Below are positions 36,839 to 44,916 of a stretch of DNA of 64,000 bases, one piece after another. The notes below the pieces were generated by a model. It had not been told where the DNA came from. It ran no database searches and worked only from the letters and a program-made list of their open reading frames with translations. This DNA is from Bacteroidota bacterium. Lineage in GTDB: Bacteria > Bacteroidota > Bacteroidia > Chitinophagales > Chitinophagaceae. The stretch is from NCBI GenBank assembly GCA_016711825.1, contig JADJSG010000009.1, forward strand, positions 62,001 to 126,000. Direction: 5' to 3'. The position numbers were made by a program, and so were the translations under genes. Each line of letters opens with the position of its first letter. The first letter of the stretch is position 1.

Positions 36839-38083
36839 ATGGCAGATTTATTTGAGAAATTCACTAAAAATAAAGGTTCGATAGGACAATATCAGGATCA
36901 AGCTCACGGGTATTTTGCATTCCCACGTCTTGAAGGCGAAATTGGCAATAGAATGATCTTTCAGGGTAAAGAAAGAGTTATTTGGAGTTTAAACAACTAC
37001 CTAGGCTTAGCCAATCACCCTGAAGTACGCAAAGCAGACGCTGATGCTGCTGCTGAATGGGGCTTAGCCTATCCAATGGGTGCCCGTATGATGAGTGGAA
37101 ACTCAGTATTGCATGAAAAGCTTGAACAGCAATTGGCAAAATTTGTATTGAAAGAAGACGCTTTTTTACTCAATTATGGTTATCAAGGCATGGCATCAAC
37201 GGTTGATTGTTTATGTGGACGTAGAGATGTAGTAGTATATGATGCTGAAAGTCATGCTTGTATTTTAGATGGTTTGCGCATGGTTCCTGCACATAGATAT
37301 GTATTTAAGCATAACGACATAGAAGATTTTGAAAAACAAATGGCGCGTGCTACTAAAATGACTGAAGAAACAGGCGGTGGCATACTCGTTATTACGGAAG
37401 GGGTATTTGGTATGGCAGGCGATCAGGGCAAATTAAAAGAAATTTGCGCCTTAAAGGCAAAATATAATTTTAGATTATTAGTAGATGATGCGCATGGATT
37501 TGGTACAATGGGTGCTACAGGGGCTGGTGTTGGAGAAGAACAAGGTTGTCAGGATGAAATTGATGTTTATTTTTCCACTTTTGCAAAAAGCATGGCCAGT
37601 ATTGGCGCATTTGTAGCAGGTGACAAAGAGGTGATTAATTATTTGCGTTACAATTTGCGCTCACAAATTTTTGCCAAGTCACTTCCAATGCCAATTGTTG
37701 TGGGTAATATTAAAAGACTTGAATTACTTAAAAGTATGCCTGAATTAAGAGAAAAATTATGGGCAAATGTGCATTTATTGCAAAGCAAACTCACCGAAAA
37801 TGGGTTTGATATTGGAAAAACAGATTCGCCTGTTACACCTGTTTATATGCATGGTGGTGTAGTAGAAGCTTCTCACCTAATCGTAGACATGAGAGAAAAT
37901 TTCAATATCTTTTGTTCTATCGTTGTATATCCTGTGATTCCACGTGGACATATTATACTTAGATTAATACCTACCGCAGTACATACTGAACAAGATGTAT
38001 TGGAAACTATCGAAGCTTTCAAATCTGTTAAATACAAACTTGAAAACAAATTATACCCTACTGAATTCCCAACAGTCGTATAA
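36839..38083 (+). CDS. PLP-dependent alpha-oxoamine synthase (serine palmitoyltransferase/KBL/BioF family)
   Basis: A 414-residue cytosolic enzyme joining an amino acid and an acyl thioester with loss of CO2. The PLP Lys is K250 (STFAKSMASIGAF); D217 and H219 lie in LLVDDAHGFGTMG. The N-terminal 45 residues (MADLFEKFTKNKGSIGQYQD...) and VIWSLNNYLGLANHPEVRKA mark a Bacteroidota-wide subgroup, distinct from BioF and only distantly like Sphingobacterium serine palmitoyltransferase. It may make the long-chain base of sphingolipids or sulfonolipids; substrate is inferred. It has its own promoter and terminator. An upstream TTG start (36791) is rejected because it lies in the promoter. Confidence 0.85.
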   Translation: MADLFEKFTKNKGSIGQYQDQAHGYFAFPRLEGEIGNRMIFQGKERVIWSLNNYLGLANHPEVRKADADAAAEWGLAYPMGARMMSGNSVLHEKLEQQLAKFVLKEDAFLLNYGYQGMASTVDCLCGRRDVVVYDAESHACILDGLRMVPAHRYVFKHNDIEDFEKQMARATKMTEETGGGILVITEGVFGMAGDQGKLKEICALKAKYNFRLLVDDAHGFGTMGATGAGVGEEQGCQDEIDVYFSTFAKSMASIGAFVAGDKEVINYLRYNLRSQIFAKSLPMPIVVGNIKRLELLKSMPELREKLWANVHLLQSKLTENGFDIGKTDSPVTPVYMHGGVVEASHLIVDMRENFNIFCSIVVYPVIPRGHIILRLIPTAVHTEQDVLETIEAFKSVKYKLENKLYPTEFPTVV

Positions 38084-38110
38084 TTTATTTATACATATTT
38101 TTCTAACACA

Positions 38111-38145
38111 AAGAGGCTTCTTACAATATGAGAAGCCTCTTTTAT
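38111..38145 (+). terminator. Terminator of the alpha-oxoamine synthase gene
   Basis: AAGAGGCTTCT (38111-38121) and AGAAGCCTCTT (38131-38141) form a perfect 11-bp stem with a 9-nt loop and a short T-run. Confidence 0.88.
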
Positions 38146-38182
38146 GTATAATACCAACTAGATATTAAAGTATATTCAAATA

Positions 38183-38318
38183 TTATAACAACAATACATT
38201 ATAGATAATCCGGTTGTGAACAGCTTCAATGCAATGTTTACAGGATTTTGGCAAGTCATTCATTTCAACGGCTAAATCTGTATTAAAACGTTGAATAATA
38301 GCTGCTAATTTTTTTCAT
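38183..38318 (-). pseudogene. Possible small ORF broken by one extra A in a poly-A run
   Basis: On the minus strand, ATG at 38318 is followed by seven A. As written the frame stops after 11 codons. With one A fewer it would run 44 codons to TAA at 38183-38185, encoding a product beginning MKKLAAIIQRFNTDLAVEMN and ending in a PKSCKHCIEAVHNR-containing segment. The Cys-x-x-Cys pattern looks protein-like. It may be a relic, a slippage-dependent gene, a sequencing error or chance. I cannot name a family. Confidence 0.3.
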
Positions 38319-38322
38319 AGAT

Positions 38323-38330
38323 TATCTTTG
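38323..38330 (+). promoter_or_regulatory. -7 promoter box of the HsdR-N-like gene
   Basis: TATCTTTG is an exact match to TAnnTTTG. It sits one base before the first in-frame ATG (38332), so ATG 38365 is the likelier start. Confidence 0.55.
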
Positions 38331-38364
38331 TATGATAATAATTCAACACACTTCTTTTGCTTAT

Positions 38365-38772
38365 ATGGATGAAAAGTTTCAAATTAAATTAATCAATGGC
38401 AAAGAATGTATTTTTGATATTCAAAGAAAAAAATTTGTATTTCTAACACCTGAAGAATGGGTGAGACAATATTTTTTACATTTTATTATTTATGATAAAA
38501 AATATCCAGCATCAATGATTGCAGTTGAAAAACAATTGACGATAGGTTCGCTTGTAAAAAGGTTTGATATTTTAATTTACAAACAAGCAAACCCCTGGAT
38601 GCTGGTTGAATGTAAAAGTGAACAAATCGATATCAATAGCCAAACATTAAGTCAAATTTTAGCCTACAATACAGGTTTAAAAGTACAATACTTAACCATT
38701 ACAAATGGCAAATGTGTATATTGTTTTGATACAGAAAAACGTTGTTGGCGCGATGAATTACCCAATTATTAA
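38365..38772 (+). CDS. Orphan HsdR N-terminal-domain-like (PD-(D/E)XK) protein
   Basis: A 135-residue protein resembling the N-terminal nuclease-like domain of type I restriction HsdR subunits (HSDR_N_2). It shows the nuclease core: RFDILIYKQANPWMLVECKS has the D and the E-x-K of PD-(D/E)XK folds, preceded by PEEWVRQYFLHFII and followed by LSQILAYNTGLKVQYLTITNG. No helicase, methylase or specificity gene is near, so it is not part of an intact restriction system. Such stand-alone copies are widespread in Bacteroidota. The start at 38365 is set by the promoter box at 38323-38330. Confidence 0.85.
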   Translation: MDEKFQIKLINGKECIFDIQRKKFVFLTPEEWVRQYFLHFIIYDKKYPASMIAVEKQLTIGSLVKRFDILIYKQANPWMLVECKSEQIDINSQTLSQILAYNTGLKVQYLTITNGKCVYCFDTEKRCWRDELPNY

Positions 38773-38945
38773 GTGTACTCAAAATACATTTTTTATCCCC
38801 AATTTAAAAATGCATTATGACATTTACTTATAGTATTCGTTCAATTTCATAAAAAATAAAGAATAGGAATTCAGTAACTGAATTTATCAGAAATTAAGGA
38901 TATTTTTTTTATATTTACATGTATATATTTTAAGTATAAGCATAC

Positions 38946-39581
38946 ATGTATTCAGCTATTATTGCAGGGTTAGGGTTTGGTTTATTTATGTCAATTTCTG
39001 TTGGCCCTACTATTTTTGCAATCATCAAATATAGCATCAGTTATGGATGGAAAGCAGGGATGAGCTTTGTTTTAGGTGTTTCGATTAGTGATATCATATA
39101 TGTAGCATTGGCCAATGCTGCTTCTGGTTTTTTGTCAGATTTACTTAGTCATGAAAAACTTATCGGTTATAGTGGTTCGGCATTGTTTATCATCATGGGA
39201 GTATACGGTTATTTCAAAAAAATAAAAGTGACGCGAAACACAAAAGACATGGCAACTGTATCTAACAAAGATTATTGGAAAATATTTGCCAGTGGTTTTT
39301 TACTCAACACTTTTAATCCAGGCGTTATCATTACATGGATCACTGCAGTAGCAGCTATTGCAAATATGAACAATGCTTATCGATTCTTATTTTTTATAAG
39401 TTGTTTGGGCTTAATCCTAACTGTAGATTTTTCAAAGGTCTTTTTAGCCCAAAAAATTAGAACTAAACTTACCCCCAGAAACATTGTATACTTAAATCGC
39501 ATATCAGCACTTTGTATTTTAGTCATTGGTATTTTTTTATTTCTAAAAATCGCTTTTGATATAAAAGTAGCAGGTATTTAA
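38946..39581 (+). CDS. LysE/RhtB-family amino-acid exporter
   Basis: A 211-residue inner-membrane protein with five to six helices. The N-terminal segment GFGLFMSISVGPTIFAIIKY matches the family signature (GPxxxxxxxxxxxxG), continuing GWKAGMSFVLGVSISDIIYV. The second half shows FASGFLLNTFNPGVIITWIT, the other family mark. The exported substrate is unknown; basic or hydrophobic amino acids are usual. It is followed after 67 bp by an SDR gene on the same strand. Confidence 0.88.
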   Translation: MYSAIIAGLGFGLFMSISVGPTIFAIIKYSISYGWKAGMSFVLGVSISDIIYVALANAASGFLSDLLSHEKLIGYSGSALFIIMGVYGYFKKIKVTRNTKDMATVSNKDYWKIFASGFLLNTFNPGVIITWITAVAAIANMNNAYRFLFFISCLGLILTVDFSKVFLAQKIRTKLTPRNIVYLNRISALCILVIGIFLFLKIAFDIKVAGI

Positions 39582-39628
39582 AATATTCAGTATAGCTTCT
39601 ATCTATATCAATAGATGCGTATTATCTA

Positions 39629-39636
39629 TAAATTTG
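39629..39636 (+). promoter_or_regulatory. -7 promoter box of the SDR gene
   Basis: TAAATTTG is an exact TAnnTTTG match and contains the TTG (39634-39636) that would be the longest in-frame start, ruling that start out if the promoter is real. Confidence 0.5.
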
Positions 39637-39648
39637 CATAAAAAAAGA

Positions 39649-40338
39649 TTGAAAAATATATTAATCATCGGTGCATCTTCAGGTATAGGTTTAAAATTGG
39701 CACAACAATTATCAGCAGAACATTTGGTATATGCTACCTATAACAAACATCCAAAAAATGACGCAGAAAACATTGTTTACCATCATCTCAATGTAACAGA
39801 TGAATCCTTATCCTTAGATTTCATTCCTGAGGTATTGCATGGATTTGTGTATTGTCCTGGTTCTATATTGCTCAAACCGATAAGCAGAATCACTCCAGAA
39901 GATTTTAAAAAAGATTATGAGGTGAATGTATTGGGCATGATAAAAATTTTACAAAAAATATTACCCAATTTAAAAAAAGCAAGTTTGCCTTCAGTGGTAT
40001 TGCTTTCCTCGGTTGCCGTACAAACAGGCATGACTTTTCATAGTGTTGTATCTGCTTCAAAAGGGGCCATTGAAGGTTTAACCAAATCGCTTGCAGCTGA
40101 ATTTGCACCTTACATGCGTGTCAATTGTGTTGCACCTTCGCTGGTAGATACTCCTTTGGCGGAAACTCTTATCAATACAGAAGAGAAAATAATTCAATTC
40201 GGCAATCGGCATCCACTCAAAAGAATCGGAAATCCAGACGACATTGCTAATATGATTGAATTTTTATTAAGTGAAAAAAGCCATTGGATGACGGGTCAAA
40301 TCATACATGTGGATGGCGGTATGGGTGCAATCAAATAA
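39649..40338 (+). CDS. Short-chain dehydrogenase/reductase
   Basis: About 230 residues, a classical SDR: nucleotide motif ILIIGASSGIGLKLAQQL at the very N-terminus, GFVYCPGS in place of NNAG, catalytic Ser in VVLLSSVAV and SASKGAIEGLTKSLAAEF with Lys but with the usual Tyr of YxxxK replaced by Ser. The C-terminal HVDGGMGAIK is normal. There is no ATG near the start: candidates are TTG 39634, which overlaps a -7 box, or TTG 39649, which gives a tight KNILIIGASSG N-terminus. Substrate unknown; the Tyr loss may reduce or alter activity. Confidence 0.85.
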   Translation: MKNILIIGASSGIGLKLAQQLSAEHLVYATYNKHPKNDAENIVYHHLNVTDESLSLDFIPEVLHGFVYCPGSILLKPISRITPEDFKKDYEVNVLGMIKILQKILPNLKKASLPSVVLLSSVAVQTGMTFHSVVSASKGAIEGLTKSLAAEFAPYMRVNCVAPSLVDTPLAETLINTEEKIIQFGNRHPLKRIGNPDDIANMIEFLLSEKSHWMTGQIIHVDGGMGAIK

Positions 40339-40442
40339 TGCATATTTCAACGTCAGCATAAACCCATTTAGAATCTTAATCTTCAAGCAAACTGATTTTA
40401 CTACTTTAAAAATATATCCAGAGCCCTTAAAAAAAACAACAC

Positions 40443-40913
40443 ATGCCTATTCAAAAATTAGAACGTATTCAACGTTTGCCAGCATCGCTAAGTACCATTT
40501 GGGATTTTATTTCATCTCCTGATAATTTAAAAAAAATCACTCCTGAATACATGAGTTTTGAAATTCAGGGAAATGCCCCTGAAAAGATGTATGCAGGGCA
40601 AATGATTCAATATATTGTAAAACCTTTATTTCAGATTCCACTTAGTTGGTGCACAGAAATAACACATGTCAAAGAACATTGTTATTTTGTAGATGAACAA
40701 CGACAGGGCCCCTACGCGCTTTGGCATCATCAACACCATATTAAAGCGATTGAAAACGGCGTTGAAATGCTCGATATTGTGCATTACAAAGCACCTTTAG
40801 GCTTTTTAGGAACTTTAGTAACTCCCTTAATCGTTACCCCTAAACTAAATGAAATATTTGATTTTAGGTTTCAAAAGTTAACAGAAATATTTGGCCATTA
40901 TAAAGAGGTTTAG
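40443..40913 (+). CDS. SRPBCC (START/Bet v1-like) family protein
   Basis: A 156-residue cytosolic hydrophobic-cavity fold. The start IQKLERIQRLPASLSTIWDF followed by SSPDNLKKITPEYMSFEI matches the CoxG/SRPBCC cell-division-inhibitor-like group, with ITHVKEHCYFVDEQRQGPYA and the C-terminal DFRFQKLTEIFGHY. Such proteins bind lipids or other hydrophobic ligands. It follows the SDR gene after 104 bp on the same strand; whether they are linked is unclear. Confidence 0.82.
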   Translation: MPIQKLERIQRLPASLSTIWDFISSPDNLKKITPEYMSFEIQGNAPEKMYAGQMIQYIVKPLFQIPLSWCTEITHVKEHCYFVDEQRQGPYALWHHQHHIKAIENGVEMLDIVHYKAPLGFLGTLVTPLIVTPKLNEIFDFRFQKLTEIFGHYKEV

Positions 40914-40918
40914 TGTTG

Positions 40919-40926
40919 TACATTTG
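40919..40926 (+). promoter_or_regulatory. -7 promoter box of the EamA gene
   Basis: TACATTTG, an exact match, ends 11 nt before the EamA ATG; TTTG at 40890-40893 is 25 nt upstream, longer than usual. Confidence 0.45.
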
Positions 40927-40937
40927 TTCAGTTTTTT

Positions 40938-41828
40938 ATGAAAGAAACGACAAAAGCCCATTTAGCATTATTAGGAGCCAATTTATTTTATGGGGCTGGT
41001 TTTTCAATTGCTAAAACCATCATGCCGTCCCTTATAGCACCAGCAGGTTTTATTTTTATTCGCGTGATGCTGGCAGCGTTTTTATTTTGGCTATCCTTTT
41101 TTGGCGGGTCTAACTTCAGAACGAAGATAGCAACTAAAGATTGGGTTCGTTTAGCTGCGTGTGGATTGTTTGGTGTTGCAGCAAATCAATTGTTATTTTT
41201 TCAAGGTTTAAATTTAACAAGTCCTATTCATGCTTCATTGATGATGTTGTCTACGCCCATTTTAGTAGGTATTTTTGTTACAATTGCTTATAAGGAGAAG
41301 TTTTCACTTGTTCATCTGATAGGATTATGTTTGGGAATTTCTGGAGCATTGCTGCTCATCATTTTCAGTGCAAAAAATACCATAGCTTCTAATCCTACAT
41401 TGGGCAACTTATTGGTTTTTCTGAATGCAACATCATATGCTTTGTATCTTGTAATGGTAAAGCCCTTGATGAAAAAATACCGACCTATCATTGTGATTCG
41501 TTGGATTTTTTTAATCGGATTTGTTTTTGTATTTCCTTTTGGTATTGCAGATTTCACAAACATTCAATGGACAATGTTTCAAACTGCAGATTATTTCGCT
41601 TTGGGTTTTATAGTAGTTGGAGTCACCTTCTTTACCTATTTATGGAATATTTATGCCATAAAAATACTTAGTCCATCTATTGCAGGTGCTTATATATATT
41701 TACAACCCTTGTTTGCTGCCATCATTGCCATGATATTTTTAAATGAATCTTTAGATTTTATAAAAATAATGGCCGCTTTACTCATTGTTGCTGGTGTCTA
41801 TTTAGTAAGTAAAAAAAAGACTGCCTAA
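40938..41828 (+). CDS. EamA-family (DMT) transporter
   Basis: A 296-residue inner-membrane protein with ten hydrophobic helices arranged as two EamA repeats (about 1-145 and 155-295). Marks are LALLGANLFYGAGFSIAKT, FIFIRVMLAAFLFWLSF, ACGLFGVAANQLLFFQGL, TSPIHASLMMLSTPILVGIF and, in the second repeat, LSPSIAGAYIYLQPLFAAI. Drug/metabolite exporters of this group move amino acids or other small molecules; the substrate is unknown. The stop overlaps a hairpin at 41817-41836. Confidence 0.9.
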   Translation: MKETTKAHLALLGANLFYGAGFSIAKTIMPSLIAPAGFIFIRVMLAAFLFWLSFFGGSNFRTKIATKDWVRLAACGLFGVAANQLLFFQGLNLTSPIHASLMMLSTPILVGIFVTIAYKEKFSLVHLIGLCLGISGALLLIIFSAKNTIASNPTLGNLLVFLNATSYALYLVMVKPLMKKYRPIIVIRWIFLIGFVFVFPFGIADFTNIQWTMFQTADYFALGFIVVGVTFFTYLWNIYAIKILSPSIAGAYIYLQPLFAAIIAMIFLNESLDFIKIMAALLIVAGVYLVSKKKTA

Positions 41829-41840
41829 GCAGCCTTCCTT
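41817..41840. terminator. Probable bidirectional terminator overlapping the EamA stop
   Basis: AAGACTGC (41817-41824) pairs with GCAGCCTT (41829-41836) with one mismatch and a 4-nt loop. An A-run lies to the left and a weak T-run to the right. The convergent SnoaL-like gene ends at 41858. Confidence 0.5.
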
Positions 41841-41857
41841 TTGAATGTTTTCATTCT

Positions 41858-42211
41858 TTACTTGTGATAGAAAGTTTCTGATACGATCAAGTCACCATCC
41901 CAGTGTTGTACACATACTTGAGCCATATTGATTCGGTTGCCATCTTGAAATGTAATATCCATCCAATTTTCAACAAATACAATACCATTTTCTTCATCAG
42001 ATGCCATTGCAGGTACTCCAGCGCCATGAACTTCTTTTATCATCGATAAAAATTTCAATTCATAGGCACGATTTACTTCTTTGCCTACACGCTTATCCTC
42101 ACCAATTTCCTGCATGACTACATCTTGATGATAATATTTTTCAAATGCATCCATTAAATTCCCAGAATTGATCATGTTGTACAGATCGGTTGCTTTTTCT
42201 TTGTATGTCAT
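41858..42211 (-). CDS. SnoaL-like/NTF2-fold protein
   Basis: A 117-residue cytosolic cone-fold protein. The start TYKEKATDLYNMINSGNLMD with KYYHQDVVMQEIG, then EDKRVGKEVNRAYELKFLSM, and NIMDITFQDG-like strands ending VQHWDGDLIVSETFYH fit the SnoaL-like family. Members may be cyclases or isomerases or only bind ligands. It is convergent with EamA. A -7 box (CAAATATA, 42231-42238) lies upstream. Confidence 0.8.
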   Translation of the reverse strand: MTYKEKATDLYNMINSGNLMDAFEKYYHQDVVMQEIGEDKRVGKEVNRAYELKFLSMIKEVHGAGVPAMASDEENGIVFVENWMDITFQDGNRINMAQVCVQHWDGDLIVSETFYHK

Positions 42212-42230
42212 ATATTTATAATTTAGGATG

Positions 42231-42238
42231 CAAATATA
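42231..42238 (-). promoter_or_regulatory. -7 promoter box of the SnoaL-like gene
   Basis: TATATTTG on the minus strand (plus strand CAAATATA), 19 nt from the ATG, matches TAnnTTTG. It lies 57 bp after the purN stop, so this gene need not depend on purN transcription. Confidence 0.5.
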
Positions 42239-42295
42239 TGTTGCAACATCTAATTTTTACATGATGAAATTGTTAATAGATATAAAAAGTTTGTA

Positions 42296-42862
42296 TTATG
42301 ATGATTTCAACAATGATTCAATCACTTTAGCATACCATTCATGTTCTAATTTCAAGACTTTTTTGGCGAGTTCCTCCGGAACATCATCGATTGAAACAGG
42401 TATTGACTTTTGGAGTAATACGGTACCTTCATCATAATGTTCATTTACAAAATGAATTGTAATACCACTTTCCTTTTCATGATTAGCGATTACAGCTTCA
42501 TGTACAAAATGTCCGTACATCCCTTTACCTCCATATTTTGGCAATAATGCAGGGTGAATATTAATGATTTTGTTTGGGAAAGCCATAATCATATAATCTG
42601 GTATTTTCCATAAAAAACCAGCTAAAACAAGCAAATCAGGTTTGTAACTTTCCAGGGTATCGATAAATACTTCTTCATTGAAAATTTGTTTGTTAATGAG
42701 CAATACATCTATCTGATGTTCTTTTGCAATTTCTATCACACCTGCATGTGCCTTGTTTGTAATGATGAGGGGAAATGAAACTGATTGATTATCTTTAAAA
42801 TACTCTAATATCGCTTTCACGTTACTTCCTCCCCCAGATGCAAAAAGCAATATGTTTTTCAT
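42296..42862 (-). CDS. purN: Phosphoribosylglycinamide formyltransferase PurN
   Basis: A 188-residue purine-synthesis enzyme transferring a formyl group from formyl-tetrahydrofolate to GAR. Marks are LFASGGGSNVKAILEYF, LVLAGFLWKIPDYMI, the active-site INIHPALLPKYGGKGMYG with catalytic N and H, and SGITIHFVNEHYDEGTVLLQ with the catalytic Asp. Normal length. It stands alone, upstream of the SnoaL-like gene on the same strand. No other pur gene is in the window. Confidence 0.94.
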   Translation of the reverse strand: MKNILLFASGGGSNVKAILEYFKDNQSVSFPLIITNKAHAGVIEIAKEHQIDVLLINKQIFNEEVFIDTLESYKPDLLVLAGFLWKIPDYMIMAFPNKIINIHPALLPKYGGKGMYGHFVHEAVIANHEKESGITIHFVNEHYDEGTVLLQKSIPVSIDDVPEELAKKVLKLEHEWYAKVIESLLKSS

Positions 42863-43042
42863 GTGGTAAAATTAATACATGCATGAGGATTTGAATTGAT
42901 TATTTTTTTGTTTAGACATAATAAGTGAAAAATAAATTCAATTAATGTCATTTTAATTCAGGGTCCAAAAAACTAATTTCTAATTAAAAATATTAGACTG
43001 AATCAATTTTATGAAAAACCTGATTATACCAAAATAAAAAAT

Positions 43043-43050
43043 TAATTTTG
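43043..43050 (+). promoter_or_regulatory. -7 promoter box of asnS, 7 nt before the ATG
   Basis: TAATTTTG matches TAnnTTTG exactly. The spacing predicts a 5' leader of only about 3 nt. No TTTG stands at the -33 distance. Confidence 0.5.
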
Positions 43051-43057
43051 CCCACTT

Positions 43058-44497
43058 ATGAAACACGAAATAGCAACACTTCTCAAGGGAAATCACCTTA
43101 ATATCGAAATCACAGTGAGAGGTTGGGTAAGAACCTTTAGAAATAATCAGTTTATTGCATTAAATGATGGCAGTACCAACCATAATTTACAAGTAGTTGT
43201 CGATTTTAATCAATTGGATGAATCTTTATTAAAAAGAATTACCACAAGTGCTTGTATTGCAGCTACCGGAACACTTGTACAATCACAAGGCAAGGGCCAA
43301 TCTGTTGAATTAGTAGCGACATCAATTGATATACTGGGTGATAGCGATGCTGAAAAATACCCACTACAACCTAAAAAACATAGTCTAGAATTTTTGCGCG
43401 ACATTGCACATCTTCGTTTTCGTACCAATACATTTGCAAGTATCAACCGATTACGAAACGCTTTGATTTTTGGGGTTCATCAGTTTTTTCAAGATCAAAA
43501 CTTTTTAAATATTCATACCCCTATTATTTCTGCCAGTGATGCGGAAGGCGCAGGCGAAATGTTTAGGGTGACTACCCTGGATTTAGATAATTTGCCTAAA
43601 AATGAGCAGGGCGAAATCAATTTCAATGAAGATTTTTTTGGCAGAAGTGCAAATCTGACAGTAAGTGGACAGTTAGAAGCCGAGCTGGCAGCTATGGCAT
43701 TTACTAAAGTATATACTTTTGGTCCTACATTTAGGGCCGAAAATTCAAATACTGCTCGTCACCTCGCTGAGTTTTGGATGATAGAACCCGAAGTGGCATT
43801 TAATGACTTAAAAGACAATGCTGATTTAGCAGAGGCGATGCTCAAGTATGTCATTCGGTATGCTATGGAAAAACATCCAGATGATATTGACTTTTTAGAT
43901 GCGAGACTAGCTGAGGAGGAAAAACAAAAACCAGTCAATGAACGTGCAGAATTGGGGCTTAAAGCTAAATTACAGTTTGTACTTGATCATCAGTTTGAAC
44001 GCATTACCTATACCGAAGCAATCGAAATTTTATTACAATCACCTGCTTACAAAAAAAAGAAATTTAAATATGAGGTGAGTTGGGGGATCGATATGCAAAG
44101 CGAACATGAACGTTATTTAGTAGAGAAACATTTTAAAAAACCTGTAATCGTTACTGATTATCCAAAGAATATTAAAGCATTTTATATGCGTCAGAATGAT
44201 TTTTGTGAACCAGGCAGAGAAACAGTGGCTGCAATGGACATTCTGGCTCCAGGTATTGGTGAAATCATCGGAGGTTCGCAACGGGAAGAACGGCTTGAAA
44301 AATTAGAGCAACGCATGATAGAAATGCATATTCCCACCAAAGAAATGTTTTGGTATTTAGACACTCGTCGTTTTGGGACTTGCAAACATGCTGGTTTTGG
44401 TTTAGGCTTTGAACGACTTGTACAGTTTGTAACAGGCATGGGAAATATCAGAGATGTGATCCCTTTTCCGAGGACACCTAAAAACTGTGAATTTTAG
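43058..44497 (+). CDS. asnS: Asparaginyl-tRNA synthetase
   Basis: A 479-residue class IIb synthetase. The N-terminal OB-fold (about 15-100: ITVRGWVRTFRNNQFIALND) binds the anticodon. The catalytic core carries motif 2 (FRAENSNTARHLAEFWMIEP) and motif 3 (GLGFERLVQFVTGMGNIRDV, then IPFPRTPKN). It is typical AsnRS rather than AspRS (FRAENS, PFPRTPKN). It lacks an adjacent tRNA gene. A -7 box ends just 7 nt before the ATG. Confidence 0.96.
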   Translation: MKHEIATLLKGNHLNIEITVRGWVRTFRNNQFIALNDGSTNHNLQVVVDFNQLDESLLKRITTSACIAATGTLVQSQGKGQSVELVATSIDILGDSDAEKYPLQPKKHSLEFLRDIAHLRFRTNTFASINRLRNALIFGVHQFFQDQNFLNIHTPIISASDAEGAGEMFRVTTLDLDNLPKNEQGEINFNEDFFGRSANLTVSGQLEAELAAMAFTKVYTFGPTFRAENSNTARHLAEFWMIEPEVAFNDLKDNADLAEAMLKYVIRYAMEKHPDDIDFLDARLAEEEKQKPVNERAELGLKAKLQFVLDHQFERITYTEAIEILLQSPAYKKKKFKYEVSWGIDMQSEHERYLVEKHFKKPVIVTDYPKNIKAFYMRQNDFCEPGRETVAAMDILAPGIGEIIGGSQREERLEKLEQRMIEMHIPTKEMFWYLDTRRFGTCKHAGFGLGFERLVQFVTGMGNIRDVIPFPRTPKNCEF

Positions 44498-44820
44498 AAT
44501 TCATTATTTTCCCTTGAAAATACATACATTCGTTGGTTTTCATGTTATGAAATACCAATTGGATTTACAACGTATTTTGAAAACAAATCGGCATAATGCC
44601 TACTCACATTAGATTGAAGCTAATAATCATTGAACTATCATTCATGTATTGCAGGAATAATTGACCTGGATGATACATTTGAATGCTGGAATCATTTAGC
44701 ATGTTGTACCAAATGTATTTACTAATCATATAAAAAAATAATGGTATTATACTTATACATAGCATCTTTGCTGGAAGCAGCTTACCGATCTTGAATGTGT
44801 TATTGGTATTATTTATTAAA
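44498..44820. other. Gene-free stretch between asnS and the DUF4476 gene
   Basis: Over 320 bp with no supported gene. It contains a nested inverted repeat (ATACATTT 44673-44680 with AAATGTAT 44711-44718, enclosing ATGCT 44683-44687 with AGCAT 44698-44702). A 41-codon minus-strand ORF (44729 to 44604) overlaps it but has no family likeness or promoter. Nothing else is apparent. Confidence 0.5.
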
Positions 44821-44822
44821 AA

Positions 44823-44860
44823 ATAGGTTGAAATATTGCTTTATCAATATTCCAACCTAT
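44823..44860 (-). terminator. Terminator of the DUF4476 gene
   Basis: ATAGGTTGAAATATTG (44823-44838) and CAATATTCCAACCTAT (44845-44860) form a 16-bp stem with one mismatch and a 6-nt loop. The A-run to its left is a T-run on the minus strand. Confidence 0.85.
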
Positions 44861-44916
44861 GATATAATTCTGTTTCACTGACATTCTAGAAACTTGATTT
44901 ACTACGAATCAATCAT

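Noticed and set aside
40307..40522. Plus-strand frame of 71 codons spanning the SDR end and SRPBCC start
   Set aside because: Overlaps two convincing genes in a different frame and shows no motif.
44604..44729. 41-codon minus-strand ORF in the asnS-DUF4476 gap
   Set aside because: No promoter box, no family likeness, no signal peptide; expected by chance in AT-rich DNA.
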